A stretch of 32,900 bases of DNA from positions 1 through 32,900 of the forward strand of contig ONBI01000018.1 of NCBI GenBank assembly GCA_900316035.1. Direction: 5' to 3'. The DNA is from an uncultured Eubacteriales bacterium (GTDB lineage Bacteria > Bacillota_I > Bacilli_A > RFN20 > CAG-288). A program made the position numbers and the translations under genes. The notes under the pieces were generated by a model. That model did no database searches. It was not told where the DNA came from and worked only from the letters and a program-made list of their open reading frames with translations. Below are positions 15,835 through 24,715 of the stretch, piece by piece. The first letter of the stretch is position 1. The number at the start of each line of letters is the position of its first letter.

Positions 15835-18642
15835 ATGAAACCAAAAAAGAAAATCTGGGGCATTGTAGGCAGTGCTTTAGCTTTGGTGTGTGCTGCTGGA
15901 GTCGTTGTTGCCGATGTCATGGTGAGCCGATACGCATCGATGATCAATCTGCATTTCCGATCCGAAACAAAGTCAAAGTCGAGCTTGACGGAAAAAGAAA
16001 CCTTATCGGCGGCGAGAGCTTTCACGGAAAAAGAAGAAGGGGAAGGCTTAGTCATGCTGAAGAACAACGGGATTCTCCCTCTCAGGAAAACGAAAATAAA
16101 CGTTTTCGGCAATTGTTCCGTACAAAACCTCTATCAGGGATCCGGGTCTGCTTCTTCTTGGTTTAAGCAGGAACAGAATGTCACTCTTCTGAAAGGACTC
16201 GAAAACGCTGGCTTTGAAGTTAATCCGGGATTGATCCAGTTCTATACAGACAACCTTCAGGAAAGGCAGGATCAGTCGGGAGGCAAAGCCAACATGACTG
16301 GAGCCGATGCCTCCATCTTCGAAGAAAGACTATCGCTATATGAATCCTATGATTACGACAATCAGAACATCTTAGATTATTCGAAAAACTTTTCCGACAC
16401 GGCAATCTATGTCATCGGCCGAGCCGGTGGCGAAGGCTCTGATGCCAAATTCGATATGGATGGTGTTACCGGTGGAGACAAAGGAAAACACTATTTTCAG
16501 CTTCAGCAGGTTGAACTAGAGCTTCTGGACTACCTAGAAAAGAATTATGCTAACGTCATCATCCTTCTTAATACCCCGGGACAGATGGAATGGGATATCA
16601 CGCATGATGATAAAATTGATGCTGCTTTATGGATTGGTATGCCCGGTTCTACTGGCTTTAATGCCGTCGGAGACGTTCTGACAGGAAAGATTTCTCCTTC
16701 CGGTCATACTGTGGATACCTGGCCGTATCTGTTCTCTTCGGATCCTACCTACTACAATTTCGGTGACTATACCTATGCCAATTTCACCGATCCTCTTAAC
16801 CACAACCGAAACCATTATGTTTACTATAACGAAGGCATCTATGTCGGTTATCGTTATTACGAAACGGCGGCTGCCGCAAATGCTATCCGCTACGGAGATA
16901 TCGTTCAGTATCCTTTCGGTTTTGGTCTAAGCTACACTACTTTCACTTGGTCTGATGCAAAATGGAAAGTCGGTGGAAAGGGTGGAGAAATCACTGTTAC
17001 CGTCACCGTTACTAATACCGGAAAAACATATTCTGGAAAAGATGTTGTCGAACTCTATTATAGTGCACCCTATAACAAGAACGAGGGTATAGAAAAGAGC
17101 GCAGTTGTTTTAGGGGCATTTGCAAAGACCAAGGAGCTTAAACCGGGAGAGAGCGACAAGGTAACCTTGACTATGGACTACGATGCTATGGCTTCCTACG
17201 ATTATAGAACAGCAAAAGCATATGTCCTTTCTGCCGGTGATTATCAGCTCTCTTTGCGTAGTGACTCCCATACAATCAAAGATGGCCTCACCCATGATTT
17301 TTCTATCGATACCAAGATTGTCTATGACGAAAAAGGTGGGAAACGAAAATCGGATCTTGTAGCTGCAACCAATCAGTTTGATGTTGTTTCTAACGGAGAC
17401 GGAAGCTTTGGCGTCAAGTATCCTTTCCTCACACGTGACAATTTCACAGGTACCTTCCCGAGCTCGAGAACACAATGCGATGGTGCTCTCGCAAACGAGT
17501 CCACGATTGCACTCATGGGCAACAAATATGCTGGTTCCAATATCGATATTGACCATCTTGATAAAGTCTACCCCGGTTACTCAAAACCTACGATGGGTGC
17601 CGATAACGGCTTAGTTGTCGCTGATATGATTGGCTTGGACTATACCGATCCGCTTTGGGATAAACTTCTCGATCAGCTTACCTTATCGGATTACAAAGAA
17701 CTTTTCGGAAACGATGGCTGGCACAATCCGGCAATCTTCTCTATTCAGAAAGCTACTGCAATCGATATGGATGGTGCAGAAGGTCTCCATGATTTGACTA
17801 CCGATAAGACGGGAAACCAATACACCATTACTGTTATATTGGCAAGTACTTGGAACCGTGAACTTGCCAAAGAATTCGGTGATATCTTCGGCGATGAATG
17901 CCTGGTGCATGGTATTTCCGGTCTTTATGCTCCTTCGATGAACACTCATCGTTCACCTTTCGGAGGAAGAAACTTCGAATACTATTCTGAAGATCCTCTG
18001 CTTTCCGGAAAGATGGCGGCTGCGCAGATTAAGGCTCTTTGGGAAGATAAAGGAGTTATGTGCTACATCAAGCATTACATGCTTAATGATCAGGAAACTC
18101 ATCGGCAGAACACTGTCCATACTTGGGCGAATGAGCAGGCAATCCGTGAAATCTATGCCCGTCCTTTCGAAATCTCCATTAAGGAAGGAAAGGCAATGGG
18201 CATCATGGCAGCCTATTGCGCAATCGGTCCTACTTGGACGGGTGCCAGCTATGCGGCAATGACGGAGCTGCCAAGCACCGAGTGGGGCTTCCAAGGAAGA
18301 ATCGTAACGGATGCCTGCGATGATTACATTACCTATTCTTCGGATGCGGCTGTCGTGGCAGGTGTTGATATGTGGCTTACTGCAATGAAGGCTCAGGTTT
18401 CCGAAAAAATCACTGGCTCTAATTACGGGCTGAATTGCTTACGGAAAGCCGCTCACGATCAGCTCTATGTATTTGCTAACTCTTGCGCAACGGAAATCAC
18501 TGTCAGCTATTCAAATGGTTGGAAATGGCTTGTTCTCTCAGCAAACATCCTCCTCTTCGCCGGTGCTGTCTGTTCCATTGTCTTCTTGGTTTACCCTGCC
18601 TTCTTCGTTAAGAAGAAAGAGAATGGTGTAGGAGGAAAATAA
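15835..18642 (+). CDS. Circularly permuted, membrane-anchored GH3 glycosidase (935 aa)
   Basis: This is an extracellular retaining beta-glycosidase of family GH3, such as a beta-glucosidase or beta-xylosidase. Domains run in reversed order. Residues 9-30 are an N-terminal membrane segment (IWGIVGSALALVCAAGVVVA). The alpha/beta-sandwich normally found C-terminal follows, with VIGRAGGEGSD (acid/base region, E200). An FnIII-like domain comes next (about 390-490). The TIM barrel is last, with NTHRSPFGGRNFEYYSEDP (703 on), IKHYMLNDQETHR (745 on) and nucleophile candidate D826 in IVTDACDD. A second membrane segment (WLVLSANILLFAGAVCSIVF) and a KKKEN tail end the protein. Both ends should face the cytoplasm and the enzyme lies outside. 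Reversed order is known from Butyrivibrio fibrisolvens and Ruminococcus albus enzymes. AGAGGAAAG precedes the start. The substrate is not determinable. Confidence 0.88.
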   Translation: MKPKKKIWGIVGSALALVCAAGVVVADVMVSRYASMINLHFRSETKSKSSLTEKETLSAARAFTEKEEGEGLVMLKNNGILPLRKTKINVFGNCSVQNLYQGSGSASSWFKQEQNVTLLKGLENAGFEVNPGLIQFYTDNLQERQDQSGGKANMTGADASIFEERLSLYESYDYDNQNILDYSKNFSDTAIYVIGRAGGEGSDAKFDMDGVTGGDKGKHYFQLQQVELELLDYLEKNYANVIILLNTPGQMEWDITHDDKIDAALWIGMPGSTGFNAVGDVLTGKISPSGHTVDTWPYLFSSDPTYYNFGDYTYANFTDPLNHNRNHYVYYNEGIYVGYRYYETAAAANAIRYGDIVQYPFGFGLSYTTFTWSDAKWKVGGKGGEITVTVTVTNTGKTYSGKDVVELYYSAPYNKNEGIEKSAVVLGAFAKTKELKPGESDKVTLTMDYDAMASYDYRTAKAYVLSAGDYQLSLRSDSHTIKDGLTHDFSIDTKIVYDEKGGKRKSDLVAATNQFDVVSNGDGSFGVKYPFLTRDNFTGTFPSSRTQCDGALANESTIALMGNKYAGSNIDIDHLDKVYPGYSKPTMGADNGLVVADMIGLDYTDPLWDKLLDQLTLSDYKELFGNDGWHNPAIFSIQKATAIDMDGAEGLHDLTTDKTGNQYTITVILASTWNRELAKEFGDIFGDECLVHGISGLYAPSMNTHRSPFGGRNFEYYSEDPLLSGKMAAAQIKALWEDKGVMCYIKHYMLNDQETHRQNTVHTWANEQAIREIYARPFEISIKEGKAMGIMAAYCAIGPTWTGASYAAMTELPSTEWGFQGRIVTDACDDYITYSSDAAVVAGVDMWLTAMKAQVSEKITGSNYGLNCLRKAAHDQLYVFANSCATEITVSYSNGWKWLVLSANILLFAGAVCSIVFLVYPAFFVKKKENGVGGK

Positions 18643-18644
18643 CA

Positions 18645-19115
18645 ATGAAGATGTTACAGCGTTTATCTTTGTTCGTTTCTTTTGGTTTTCTTTTCCTAAC
18701 GAGTTGTCAAGGCAATACCGAGATGAGAAAACAGGTAGAAGGCTGTTATCATGCCGGTGAGATTACTGTCACCGACAATAGTGGAAACAGCACTACCACC
18801 GACCGAGGAGCAGATATCATCGCGTTAGTCAATTCCGATCGGACCATCTATACGATTGCTGAAAATCCAGATTCGAAGTACACAATCGCTTCCCCTGGAC
18901 GTGGCACTATCATCTGGGGAATTAAACGAAACCAGATTTTCTCAAACATCGCTACTTGCTCTATTGAAGAGATAGAGTCCTGGGAAGTGACATTGGATGA
19001 AAAAGGAATGCCTACGGCAGTGTCGGGAATCGATTCTAATTGGGTTCCGTCGGCGGTTGTTGATGCTGTCGGAATGTCAGTTTTAGCTTTACAGGACGCC
19101 CTTAAAGCTTTGTAA
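18645..19115 (+). CDS. Small lipoprotein of unknown function
   Basis: A 156-aa protein with a signal peptide and lipobox FLTSC, lipidated Cys expected at residue 21 (MKMLQRLSLFVSFGFLFLTS, then C). It should sit on the outer face of the membrane. The mature part shows alternating hydrophobic beta-type segments (HAGEITVTDNSG, ADIIALVNSDRTIYTI, RGTIIWGIKRNQIF) and no family I recognise. It starts 2 bp after the GH3 stop. AGGAGG inside the end of the GH3 gene serves as its ribosome site, so the two are coupled. A terminator follows. By analogy with the lipoprotein in set B it may assist the GH3 enzyme or bind its substrate, which is inference from position only. Confidence 0.8.
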   Translation: MKMLQRLSLFVSFGFLFLTSCQGNTEMRKQVEGCYHAGEITVTDNSGNSTTTDRGADIIALVNSDRTIYTIAENPDSKYTIASPGRGTIIWGIKRNQIFSNIATCSIEEIESWEVTLDEKGMPTAVSGIDSNWVPSAVVDAVGMSVLALQDALKAL

Positions 19116-19134
19116 TCCTTAATCAATCGCAATT

Positions 19135-19174
19135 GGGCTATTCGCTTTCCTTCAGGGGAGTGAATAGCCCTTTT
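19135..19174 (+). terminator. Rho-independent terminator after set A
   Basis: GGGCTATTC (19135-19143) pairs with GAATAGCCC (19162-19170), with further partial pairing inside, and TTTT follows. It closes the kinase-GH3-lipoprotein operon on the plus strand. An outer CAATTG/CAATTG pair extends the symmetry. Confidence 0.75.
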
Positions 19175-19247
19175 CAATTGTTCAAGAAATATGGGGAGCG
19201 TTGGCTGTATGGAACTTCTTCTATGGGCCTTCGGGTGGGGGTGTAGA

Positions 19248-19568
19248 TTATGGTATTGCTTGCCGAATCGACCGTTTTTCTTTTCTTTGAGCTCTACATT
19301 CGAAGATATACATCCCCATAAGTGCTTCTTTAACCTTACTTCCTTCATAGGTGTTCAACGAATGAGTTTGCATTAGAAAGTCACATACTTTTTTGCTACT
19401 CCTGTTGTTGACCTTTACCCAGATATCGGCACGGAATGGTTTTGCCTTTATTTTGGAAAACGAAAACCCTAGGAACCAAAGCCAGAATAAGCCAATGGTA
19501 ACTGACGCAATGGTCCACTCCTCTTTTCGCTCAGGGATTACTTTTCTCCGTTTCGGAAAAGAGCACAT
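19248..19568 (-). CDS. Doubtful small membrane protein, or gene remnant
   Basis: In the 420-bp gap between the set A terminator and the end of the set B kinase, the minus strand has one 106-aa frame. It has one hydrophobic segment (WTIASVTIGLFWLWFLGF) flanked by basic residues, and a C-terminal basic part. I see no ribosome site, no relatives and no coupling to the kinase, whose stop is 29 bp before its start. It could be a degraded gene or chance. The rest of the gap (19178-19247 and 19569-19597) shows nothing. Confidence 0.22.
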   Translation of the reverse strand: MCSFPKRRKVIPERKEEWTIASVTIGLFWLWFLGFSFSKIKAKPFRADIWVKVNNRSSKKVCDFLMQTHSLNTYEGSKVKEALMGMYIFECRAQRKEKRSIRQAIP

Positions 19569-19597
19569 AGGTGTTATCGATAGATTACGTTTTGAAG

Positions 19598-20956
19598 CTA
19601 TCTCGGTTCCGTCTCTTTCTTCTTATCCTTCTTCACCTCATCGGCAGGGAAATAGATATGCAGAGCAAACGTCTGATTTTCCGTTTTGATATGCATCAGG
19701 CCGCCATATTTCTTGACGACATAAGCAATCGACTGCATCCCGTAGCCATGAAGATCCGTATCCTTCGAAGAAGTGACCGGAATACCATTCTTCATCTTGA
19801 TGGTACCGGCAAAAGAATTCTCTTCGTAGATGAAACATCCTCCGGCTTCCTGACGGATCTTGAGAGTGATATAGCGGATACTTGGAGGGAGGAGATTCTC
19901 CGTAGCGACGATAGCATTATCCAGGATGTTACCGAACAGGGAGTAGATATCTTCGTTACTCATGAAGGAGAGGGCGTTCCCGTCTGCCATGCAACGGAAA
20001 TCGATTCCGTGGTTCTTGCTCATCAGAGACTTGCTCTGCAGGATGGTATCCAGCGAATGGTTGGAGGTCCGTAAGCGAGTATCGTAGATACGGGTAGCCT
20101 CTTCTAGGCTCTTGATGCTCTCGATGCTGATGGGACCGCCTTCCTTTGCCCAGTCCCGCAGTTGGTGCCGCAGGTCATGGGTCTTGATGTTGATAGAATC
20201 GATGGCTTCCTGCGTGATCTTATATTGTTTTGCCTCCTCTTTGCGGAGGTTATTGAGAACTTTGACTTCGCTCTGAAGCTCTGAGGAGAACACCTGGCCG
20301 AACATCAAGGCGAGCAACAGGAGGCAGCTGATGAAGTTTGCTAATATCAGAATGAAATAGGTTTGGTTTCCCATGACCCGCCTTGTCGGCATCGCATACA
20401 GGTTAAAGACGACATCGACGATACAGACGAGGACGCTGAAAAGGAGATTCCACCACGGAGCAAGAAGAATCTGAGATTCGCTTTTGATTTTCTTCTTCAT
20501 CCAATAGAAGCAGGGAAAACAGAGAAGCATGATGGCTATTCCGCTTGCCATCTGAGAAAAAGTCCTTGCCATCCGATTCTCCAGATTCGGGTTGATAACG
20601 AAGAGGACGAAAGGCCGATTCAGCAGGTAGATCATGTGGCGGATGGTATAGACGATGATTCCAAGGAAGAGAGCGGCGCGGAACTTCGTTTCCTGGCAGA
20701 AAAAGATGACGAATACATTCAGGAGAATGTCGATAGTGAATACCAGGATGTTGTACCAGATTTGCCAATCGGAAGAGACCGATAGGCTGAGCCAATAGAT
20801 CAGCAAGCCAAAACCGTAAACGAAGAGAACGGAGATTATCACACGCAGAAAATACAGCTTTCTCTGCGGCAGAGAAGAACCGAGATAGAGACAGATCGGA
20901 ATCATCTCGACAAGATTGAGAGAATGAATATTGGTAAAGAAGATTCCCCAGTTCAT
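19598..20956 (-). CDS. GHKL-type sensor histidine kinase (set B)
   Basis: This 452-aa kinase has about six or seven N-terminal membrane segments (residues 1-220), a coiled linker (KVLNNLRKEEAKQYKITQEA), the phospho-acceptor motif IKTHDLRHQLRDW (His near residue 260), N box NILDNAIVA (about 344) and G box LHGYGMQS (about 402). It overlaps the regulator stop by ATGA and has AGGAGA 6 bp before its start, so the pair is clearly co-translated. No periplasmic sensor domain is visible, so the signal is probably bound within the membrane region, as in AgrC-like kinases. It is the last gene of its operon; the next genes are convergent. Confidence 0.92.
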   Translation of the reverse strand: MNWGIFFTNIHSLNLVEMIPICLYLGSSLPQRKLYFLRVIISVLFVYGFGLLIYWLSLSVSSDWQIWYNILVFTIDILLNVFVIFFCQETKFRAALFLGIIVYTIRHMIYLLNRPFVLFVINPNLENRMARTFSQMASGIAIMLLCFPCFYWMKKKIKSESQILLAPWWNLLFSVLVCIVDVVFNLYAMPTRRVMGNQTYFILILANFISCLLLLALMFGQVFSSELQSEVKVLNNLRKEEAKQYKITQEAIDSINIKTHDLRHQLRDWAKEGGPISIESIKSLEEATRIYDTRLRTSNHSLDTILQSKSLMSKNHGIDFRCMADGNALSFMSNEDIYSLFGNILDNAIVATENLLPPSIRYITLKIRQEAGGCFIYEENSFAGTIKMKNGIPVTSSKDTDLHGYGMQSIAYVVKKYGGLMHIKTENQTFALHIYFPADEVKKDKKKETEPR

Positions 20957-21675
20957 GCATTATCTCCTAGATAGGCGGTGAATCTCTGAAGGAATTCCTT
21001 TTTCCGAGGATGTGAGATCAGAATCGGTTTCTCGATATTGTCGAGGTAGAGGTTATAGCCCTGAATCAGCTTGATATATTTCATATTGACAAGATAGCAG
21101 GTATTGCACTTGGCAAATTGTCTCGGATCCAGTAAGGCTTCGACGTTCTTAAGACTGCCGAAGGACTTCATGGTGTCACCATTTGCCATATGGAAAACCA
21201 GCCAATGGTCGATGACTTCGACATAGATGAGATCATCCGAAAGCAGGATATAGAGGCCTTGATCGGTTTTGATGGAGATCTTCGTCTGTTCTCCCTTCTT
21301 CTCGATCTGGCGGACGACTCGATCCATCAGAAGCGCAAGCTTTGAATAATCGATCGGCTTGAGAATATAATCCAGGGCCGAAACCTGATACCCTTGAAGA
21401 GCGTATTGGGAAAGATCGGTGACAAAGACGATGAGGACATCGTTATCCAGCTTCCGGAGCTTTTTGGCCACTTCGATACCGTTCTGCCCTCCCATGGAGA
21501 TATCGAGGAAAACGAGATCTTCATCCTGCTTCCGGTGCGCCTGGTAATCTTCTCCGGAGACGAAAGTGTTGATTTCCATGACGATAGATTTGTTTTTTCC
21601 GTATTCGTTGAGCAACTGCTCTAAGTTCTTACGGTGTTCTTCATTATCTTCGACGATTGAGATTTTCAGTAACAT
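20953..21675 (-). CDS. LytTR-family response regulator (set B)
   Basis: A 240-aa transcription regulator. The receiver domain has the acidic pocket VEDN, phospho-acceptor D58 in LVFLDISMGG, VTDLSQY and the conserved Lys in YILKPIDY. The LytTR DNA-binding domain (about 135-235) has LSDDLIYVEVIDHWLVFHMA, KCNTCYLVNMKYIKLIQGY and ILISHPRKKEFLQRF. It should respond to the kinase encoded directly after it. I start it at 21675 (MLLKISIVEDN), which matches its paralogues. The frame back to 21792 passes through the terminator and encodes an unlikely extension. GGAAAA lies 9 bp upstream. Likely targets are its own locus or the GH3 genes, which is inference. Confidence 0.92.
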   Translation of the reverse strand: MLLKISIVEDNEEHRKNLEQLLNEYGKNKSIVMEINTFVSGEDYQAHRKQDEDLVFLDISMGGQNGIEVAKKLRKLDNDVLIVFVTDLSQYALQGYQVSALDYILKPIDYSKLALLMDRVVRQIEKKGEQTKISIKTDQGLYILLSDDLIYVEVIDHWLVFHMANGDTMKSFGSLKNVEALLDPRQFAKCNTCYLVNMKYIKLIQGYNLYLDNIEKPILISHPRKKEFLQRFTAYLGDNA

Positions 21676-21687
21676 GTTTATTTTCCA

Positions 21688-21715
21688 AAGATAAGTTAGA
21701 CAGCGAGAATGCCAA
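21688..21715 (-). promoter_or_regulatory. Weak possible promoter for the set B regulator-kinase pair
   Basis: On the minus strand TTGGCA (21715-21710) and TATCTT (21693-21688) are 16 bp apart. The predicted start near 21681 would leave only a few bases before the regulator ATG. The terminator just upstream makes a separate promoter likely, but this particular match is weak. Confidence 0.3.
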
Positions 21716-21735
21716 CAGCAAAACGCCGGATTGAC

Positions 21736-21777
21736 GAAAACAGAGAGAAGGCTGCCGGTCAAAACCAGCAGCCTTCT
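21736..21777 (-). terminator. Terminator between the 970-aa GH3 and the set B regulator
   Basis: On the minus strand AGAAGGCTGC (21777-21768) pairs perfectly with GCAGCCTTCT (21755-21746) around a 12-nt loop that itself can form three pairs, followed by CTCTGTTTTC. It would uncouple the GH3 operon from the regulator-kinase pair. Confidence 0.7.
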
Positions 21778-21792
21778 AAGAAAGGAGAACAA

Positions 21793-24705
21793 CTATTTCT
21801 TCGCTTTCTTCTCTTTCGGAGACGGATCTTCCCGTTTCGAGACGATTATTATAGCCGGGATACCCCAAGCGAGGATGACAAGAGGAATCAGGATATCGAC
21901 GACAATCCAGATAATCTGATACGGAGCGATTCCGGAACGATAACTGATTCCGCTTCCGTGACCGTTCATGGCTGCGGAATTGCCAACCATATATAGGACA
22001 TCCTTCATCGCATTTCGCAAGACAGTGACATCTCCGGCATTCGTTTTATCCGCATTCGTCCAGAAACGAGAAGCGGAAAGGTTGAGGTTGCCACCGGCAT
22101 ACGTCATCTGTTTGACCGGCATATAGGAAGGAGTGTTGAAATCATCGATGATACCGCCGTGGAATCCCCATTCCTTCTTCAGAATCTGTGTCAGCAACCG
22201 GTAATCCCCACCGGTCCAACGGACACCGATACGGTTGAAGGAGGTCATGAGAGCAAGCGCCTTTCCTTCCTTGACTCCGATTTCGAAAGGACGGAGATAG
22301 ATTTCGCGGATCGACTGCTCATTCGCCCAGGAGATATCACCATTGCTCTGGCGATGTGTCTCCTGCTCGTTGAGAGCAAAGTGCTTCATCATGCAGTAGA
22401 CGCCTTTGCTTCTGGCTCCGCGGATCTGGGCAGCTGCGAGTTTTCCCGTGAGGAACGGGTCTTCTGAGAAGTACTCGAAGTTTCTTCCTCCGAAAGGAGA
22501 ACGATGGATGTTCATGCCCGGTGCATACCATCCCGAATAAGGAGTGGTGCCGGTACCCAGGATTCCTTCGTTTCCGACGTGCTTTCCGAACTCCTCTAAG
22601 ATCTCCGTGCTCCAGGTCTGAGCGAACATCACCTCGGAGGAGTAAGCGCAGCAACCGAAGAAAGTGGTTTTCGACATGAAGTTGACGAATCCGACCGGAC
22701 CATCGGTCTCCAGTGTTGCCGGCTTATCGACAGAAGCAATCGCATCGGTCTTGAAGTTCGCATGGTTGAGTACCTGAACCATATCTTCGAAAGAAATCTG
22801 GTTGAGAAGGGTTTCCCAATTTTCGTTGTCCCAAGAGATATAAGGGTGGCCTTCTTCGTCTAACTTTATATTGCCATCCTTATCCTTCTCAAAGAGGTCG
22901 TATAGTTTCAGTGAAGTGGAAGCATCTCCTTGCGTCGGAACCTCACTATAGGTGTTGGGGTTGTTGGGTTTGCGGTCCTTAAGAAGAGCCATCAAGGCTT
23001 CGCTGAACTGATGGTCCTCGGTCGCCGGGGTCTTCGGGAAAGTCCCTGACCAATCGTTGCGGGAGAGGACAGATTGCAGATGGTAATCGGAATCCATCAT
23101 CGGATCCGCGTTATCCGTGAAGACGTTCTTGACTTCCTGCCCGGTGACGGGGTCCTTATCGAAGCGGATATCTTCGGCAAGATTGAGCGTGAAGGAATCC
23201 AGAGCGGTATGGGCATCGCTGCGGAGAGAGAAGACATAATCGCCTTTCTCCAGTTCATAGCCCTTGAAACCGTTGTTGTTCTTGTCTTTGTAGTCATAGG
23301 AGGCAAGATAGTACGGATTGACTTCAATCTCCAGGGTTTCGCTCTTTCCCGGTTCCAATTCTTTCGTCTTTCCAAAACCGATCAACTGGACTTCGCTCTT
23401 CTCGATACCACCTTTGGTATAAGGAACATGAGCATAGAGCTCAGCAACTCCCTTGCCGGCTTTTTCACCGGTGTTGGTAACCTTGACCTTGACGGTGAAA
23501 GCGTCTTTTGTCAGGGAAGAATAGCTATTGTCTTCGAACTCATAGGAGAAGGTGGTGTAGCTGAGGCCATAGCCGAAAGGATAGACGACATTCTGGTTAT
23601 ACCAGTCTTCGTCGTTGGCACCTCTTGTCTCATAGTAGCGATAACCGACATAGATTCCTTCTTCATAATCGACGAAATAGTAGAACTGCTTCTTATCGCC
23701 CACATAGACCATATCGCCGTTTTCCTGACTGTTATCGCCGAAATTCTGGTAGGACGGAGCAAGGGTGAAATCCGTGGCATAGGTGTCGGCGGTGTGTCCG
23801 GAAGGATTGACTTCGCCCGTGAGGATCTTTCCTAATGCCATAACACCGGTTTCCCCGGTTCCCGGCATCAGGAAGACGCCATCGATTTTGTCGGCGAATT
23901 CCCCGGATTTTGTAAAACCGAGTTCCATGGCATTGCCGGAGTTGATGACGATGGCAACTTTCCGGAAACCGGCGTTGACAACTTCCTTAAGCATCTCCTC
24001 TTCGTTGGCATCAAGCTCGAGATAATGTCTTCCGGTCTCCTGAGAGACGCGGGGAAGATCGAAGCCTTCGCCGCCGATACGGGAGAAGACGACAAGAGCC
24101 AGATCGTTATAGGATGCATAGGAGGATTTGACGGCGGTAGTATAGGCAGAGTAGGGTGTTTCCCCGGTTGTCAGAGTGACCGACGCCCCGCTATCGAGAT
24201 CGCTGGGGTTATTCGGTCTCCCGCTTCCGGAATTCTTCCCTTCATAGAATGCTTTCAGGGTAGGATTTGTTTCAAAACCGGCATCCTGAAGAGAATCGTA
24301 AAGGGTCTTGGCATCCTCGGTATTGACGGCACCGGAACCCGAGCCGCCATAGACGATGTTGACCGAGTTCTTGCCGAAGACCGAAATCTTGCTGCCCTTA
24401 GCGATCGGGAAGGCGTTGTTGCGGTTTTTGAGCATGACGATGCCCTCTTCCGCGACTTTGATGTTGAAATCGTTGCCGTTCTTCTTGGCTTCCTCTTTGG
24501 TTTTGGCTTCTGCCTTGTAATACTGGAGGTTTCCGACATCTCCATCGGCAATCTGCTTACCGGATCCTAGCAGGGTGATGAGAAGCTCAGAGACCGTCGT
24601 ATTGGCAAACGCAATATTGACTGCGGCAAAAAGCACGACAAGAACCATCGAGACGATGAACCAGACTCGTGTCAGGGCATAGCCGAAAAATTTCTTGCGG
24701 TTCAT
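21793..24705 (-). CDS. Circularly permuted, membrane-anchored GH3 glycosidase (970 aa)
   Basis: An extracellular GH3 beta-glycosidase with the same reversed domain order as its neighbours. Residues 14-34 form an N-terminal membrane segment (VWFIVSMVLVVLFAAVNIAF). The alpha/beta-sandwich starts at VAEEGIVMLKNRNNAFP and includes VVFSRIGGEGFD (about 208-219). The FnIII-like part (about 400-510) has VKVKVTNTGEKAGKGVAELY. The TIM barrel carries NIHRSPFGGRNFEYFSEDP (about 733 on), MMKHFALNEQETHRQ and nucleophile candidate D855 in GGIIDDFNTPS. The C-terminus has a hydrophobic stretch (WIVVDILIPLVILAWGIPAI) and a long basic tail ending KEKKAKK. Two anchors imply that the catalytic body is looped outside the membrane. 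It lies 10 bp after the CBM-like lipoprotein gene, with which it is probably co-transcribed. Substrate unknown. Confidence 0.88.
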   Translation of the reverse strand: MNRKKFFGYALTRVWFIVSMVLVVLFAAVNIAFANTTVSELLITLLGSGKQIADGDVGNLQYYKAEAKTKEEAKKNGNDFNIKVAEEGIVMLKNRNNAFPIAKGSKISVFGKNSVNIVYGGSGSGAVNTEDAKTLYDSLQDAGFETNPTLKAFYEGKNSGSGRPNNPSDLDSGASVTLTTGETPYSAYTTAVKSSYASYNDLALVVFSRIGGEGFDLPRVSQETGRHYLELDANEEEMLKEVVNAGFRKVAIVINSGNAMELGFTKSGEFADKIDGVFLMPGTGETGVMALGKILTGEVNPSGHTADTYATDFTLAPSYQNFGDNSQENGDMVYVGDKKQFYYFVDYEEGIYVGYRYYETRGANDEDWYNQNVVYPFGYGLSYTTFSYEFEDNSYSSLTKDAFTVKVKVTNTGEKAGKGVAELYAHVPYTKGGIEKSEVQLIGFGKTKELEPGKSETLEIEVNPYYLASYDYKDKNNNGFKGYELEKGDYVFSLRSDAHTALDSFTLNLAEDIRFDKDPVTGQEVKNVFTDNADPMMDSDYHLQSVLSRNDWSGTFPKTPATEDHQFSEALMALLKDRKPNNPNTYSEVPTQGDASTSLKLYDLFEKDKDGNIKLDEEGHPYISWDNENWETLLNQISFEDMVQVLNHANFKTDAIASVDKPATLETDGPVGFVNFMSKTTFFGCCAYSSEVMFAQTWSTEILEEFGKHVGNEGILGTGTTPYSGWYAPGMNIHRSPFGGRNFEYFSEDPFLTGKLAAAQIRGARSKGVYCMMKHFALNEQETHRQSNGDISWANEQSIREIYLRPFEIGVKEGKALALMTSFNRIGVRWTGGDYRLLTQILKKEWGFHGGIIDDFNTPSYMPVKQMTYAGGNLNLSASRFWTNADKTNAGDVTVLRNAMKDVLYMVGNSAAMNGHGSGISYRSGIAPYQIIWIVVDILIPLVILAWGIPAIIIVSKREDPSPKEKKAKK

Positions 24706-24715
24706 AAAGCTGTTC

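Noticed and set aside
18848-19348. 166-aa minus-strand frame across the end of the first lipoprotein gene and its terminator
   Set aside because: Runs through a terminator hairpin and opposite a better-supported gene, and has no ribosome site.
23074-23835. 253-aa open frame on the plus strand, opposite the 970-aa GH3 gene
   Set aside because: It is a mirror of the GH3 codon pattern, rich in Ile, Gly, Val and Asp from complementary codons, with no ribosome site and no domain. The GH3 frame on the other strand is certain.
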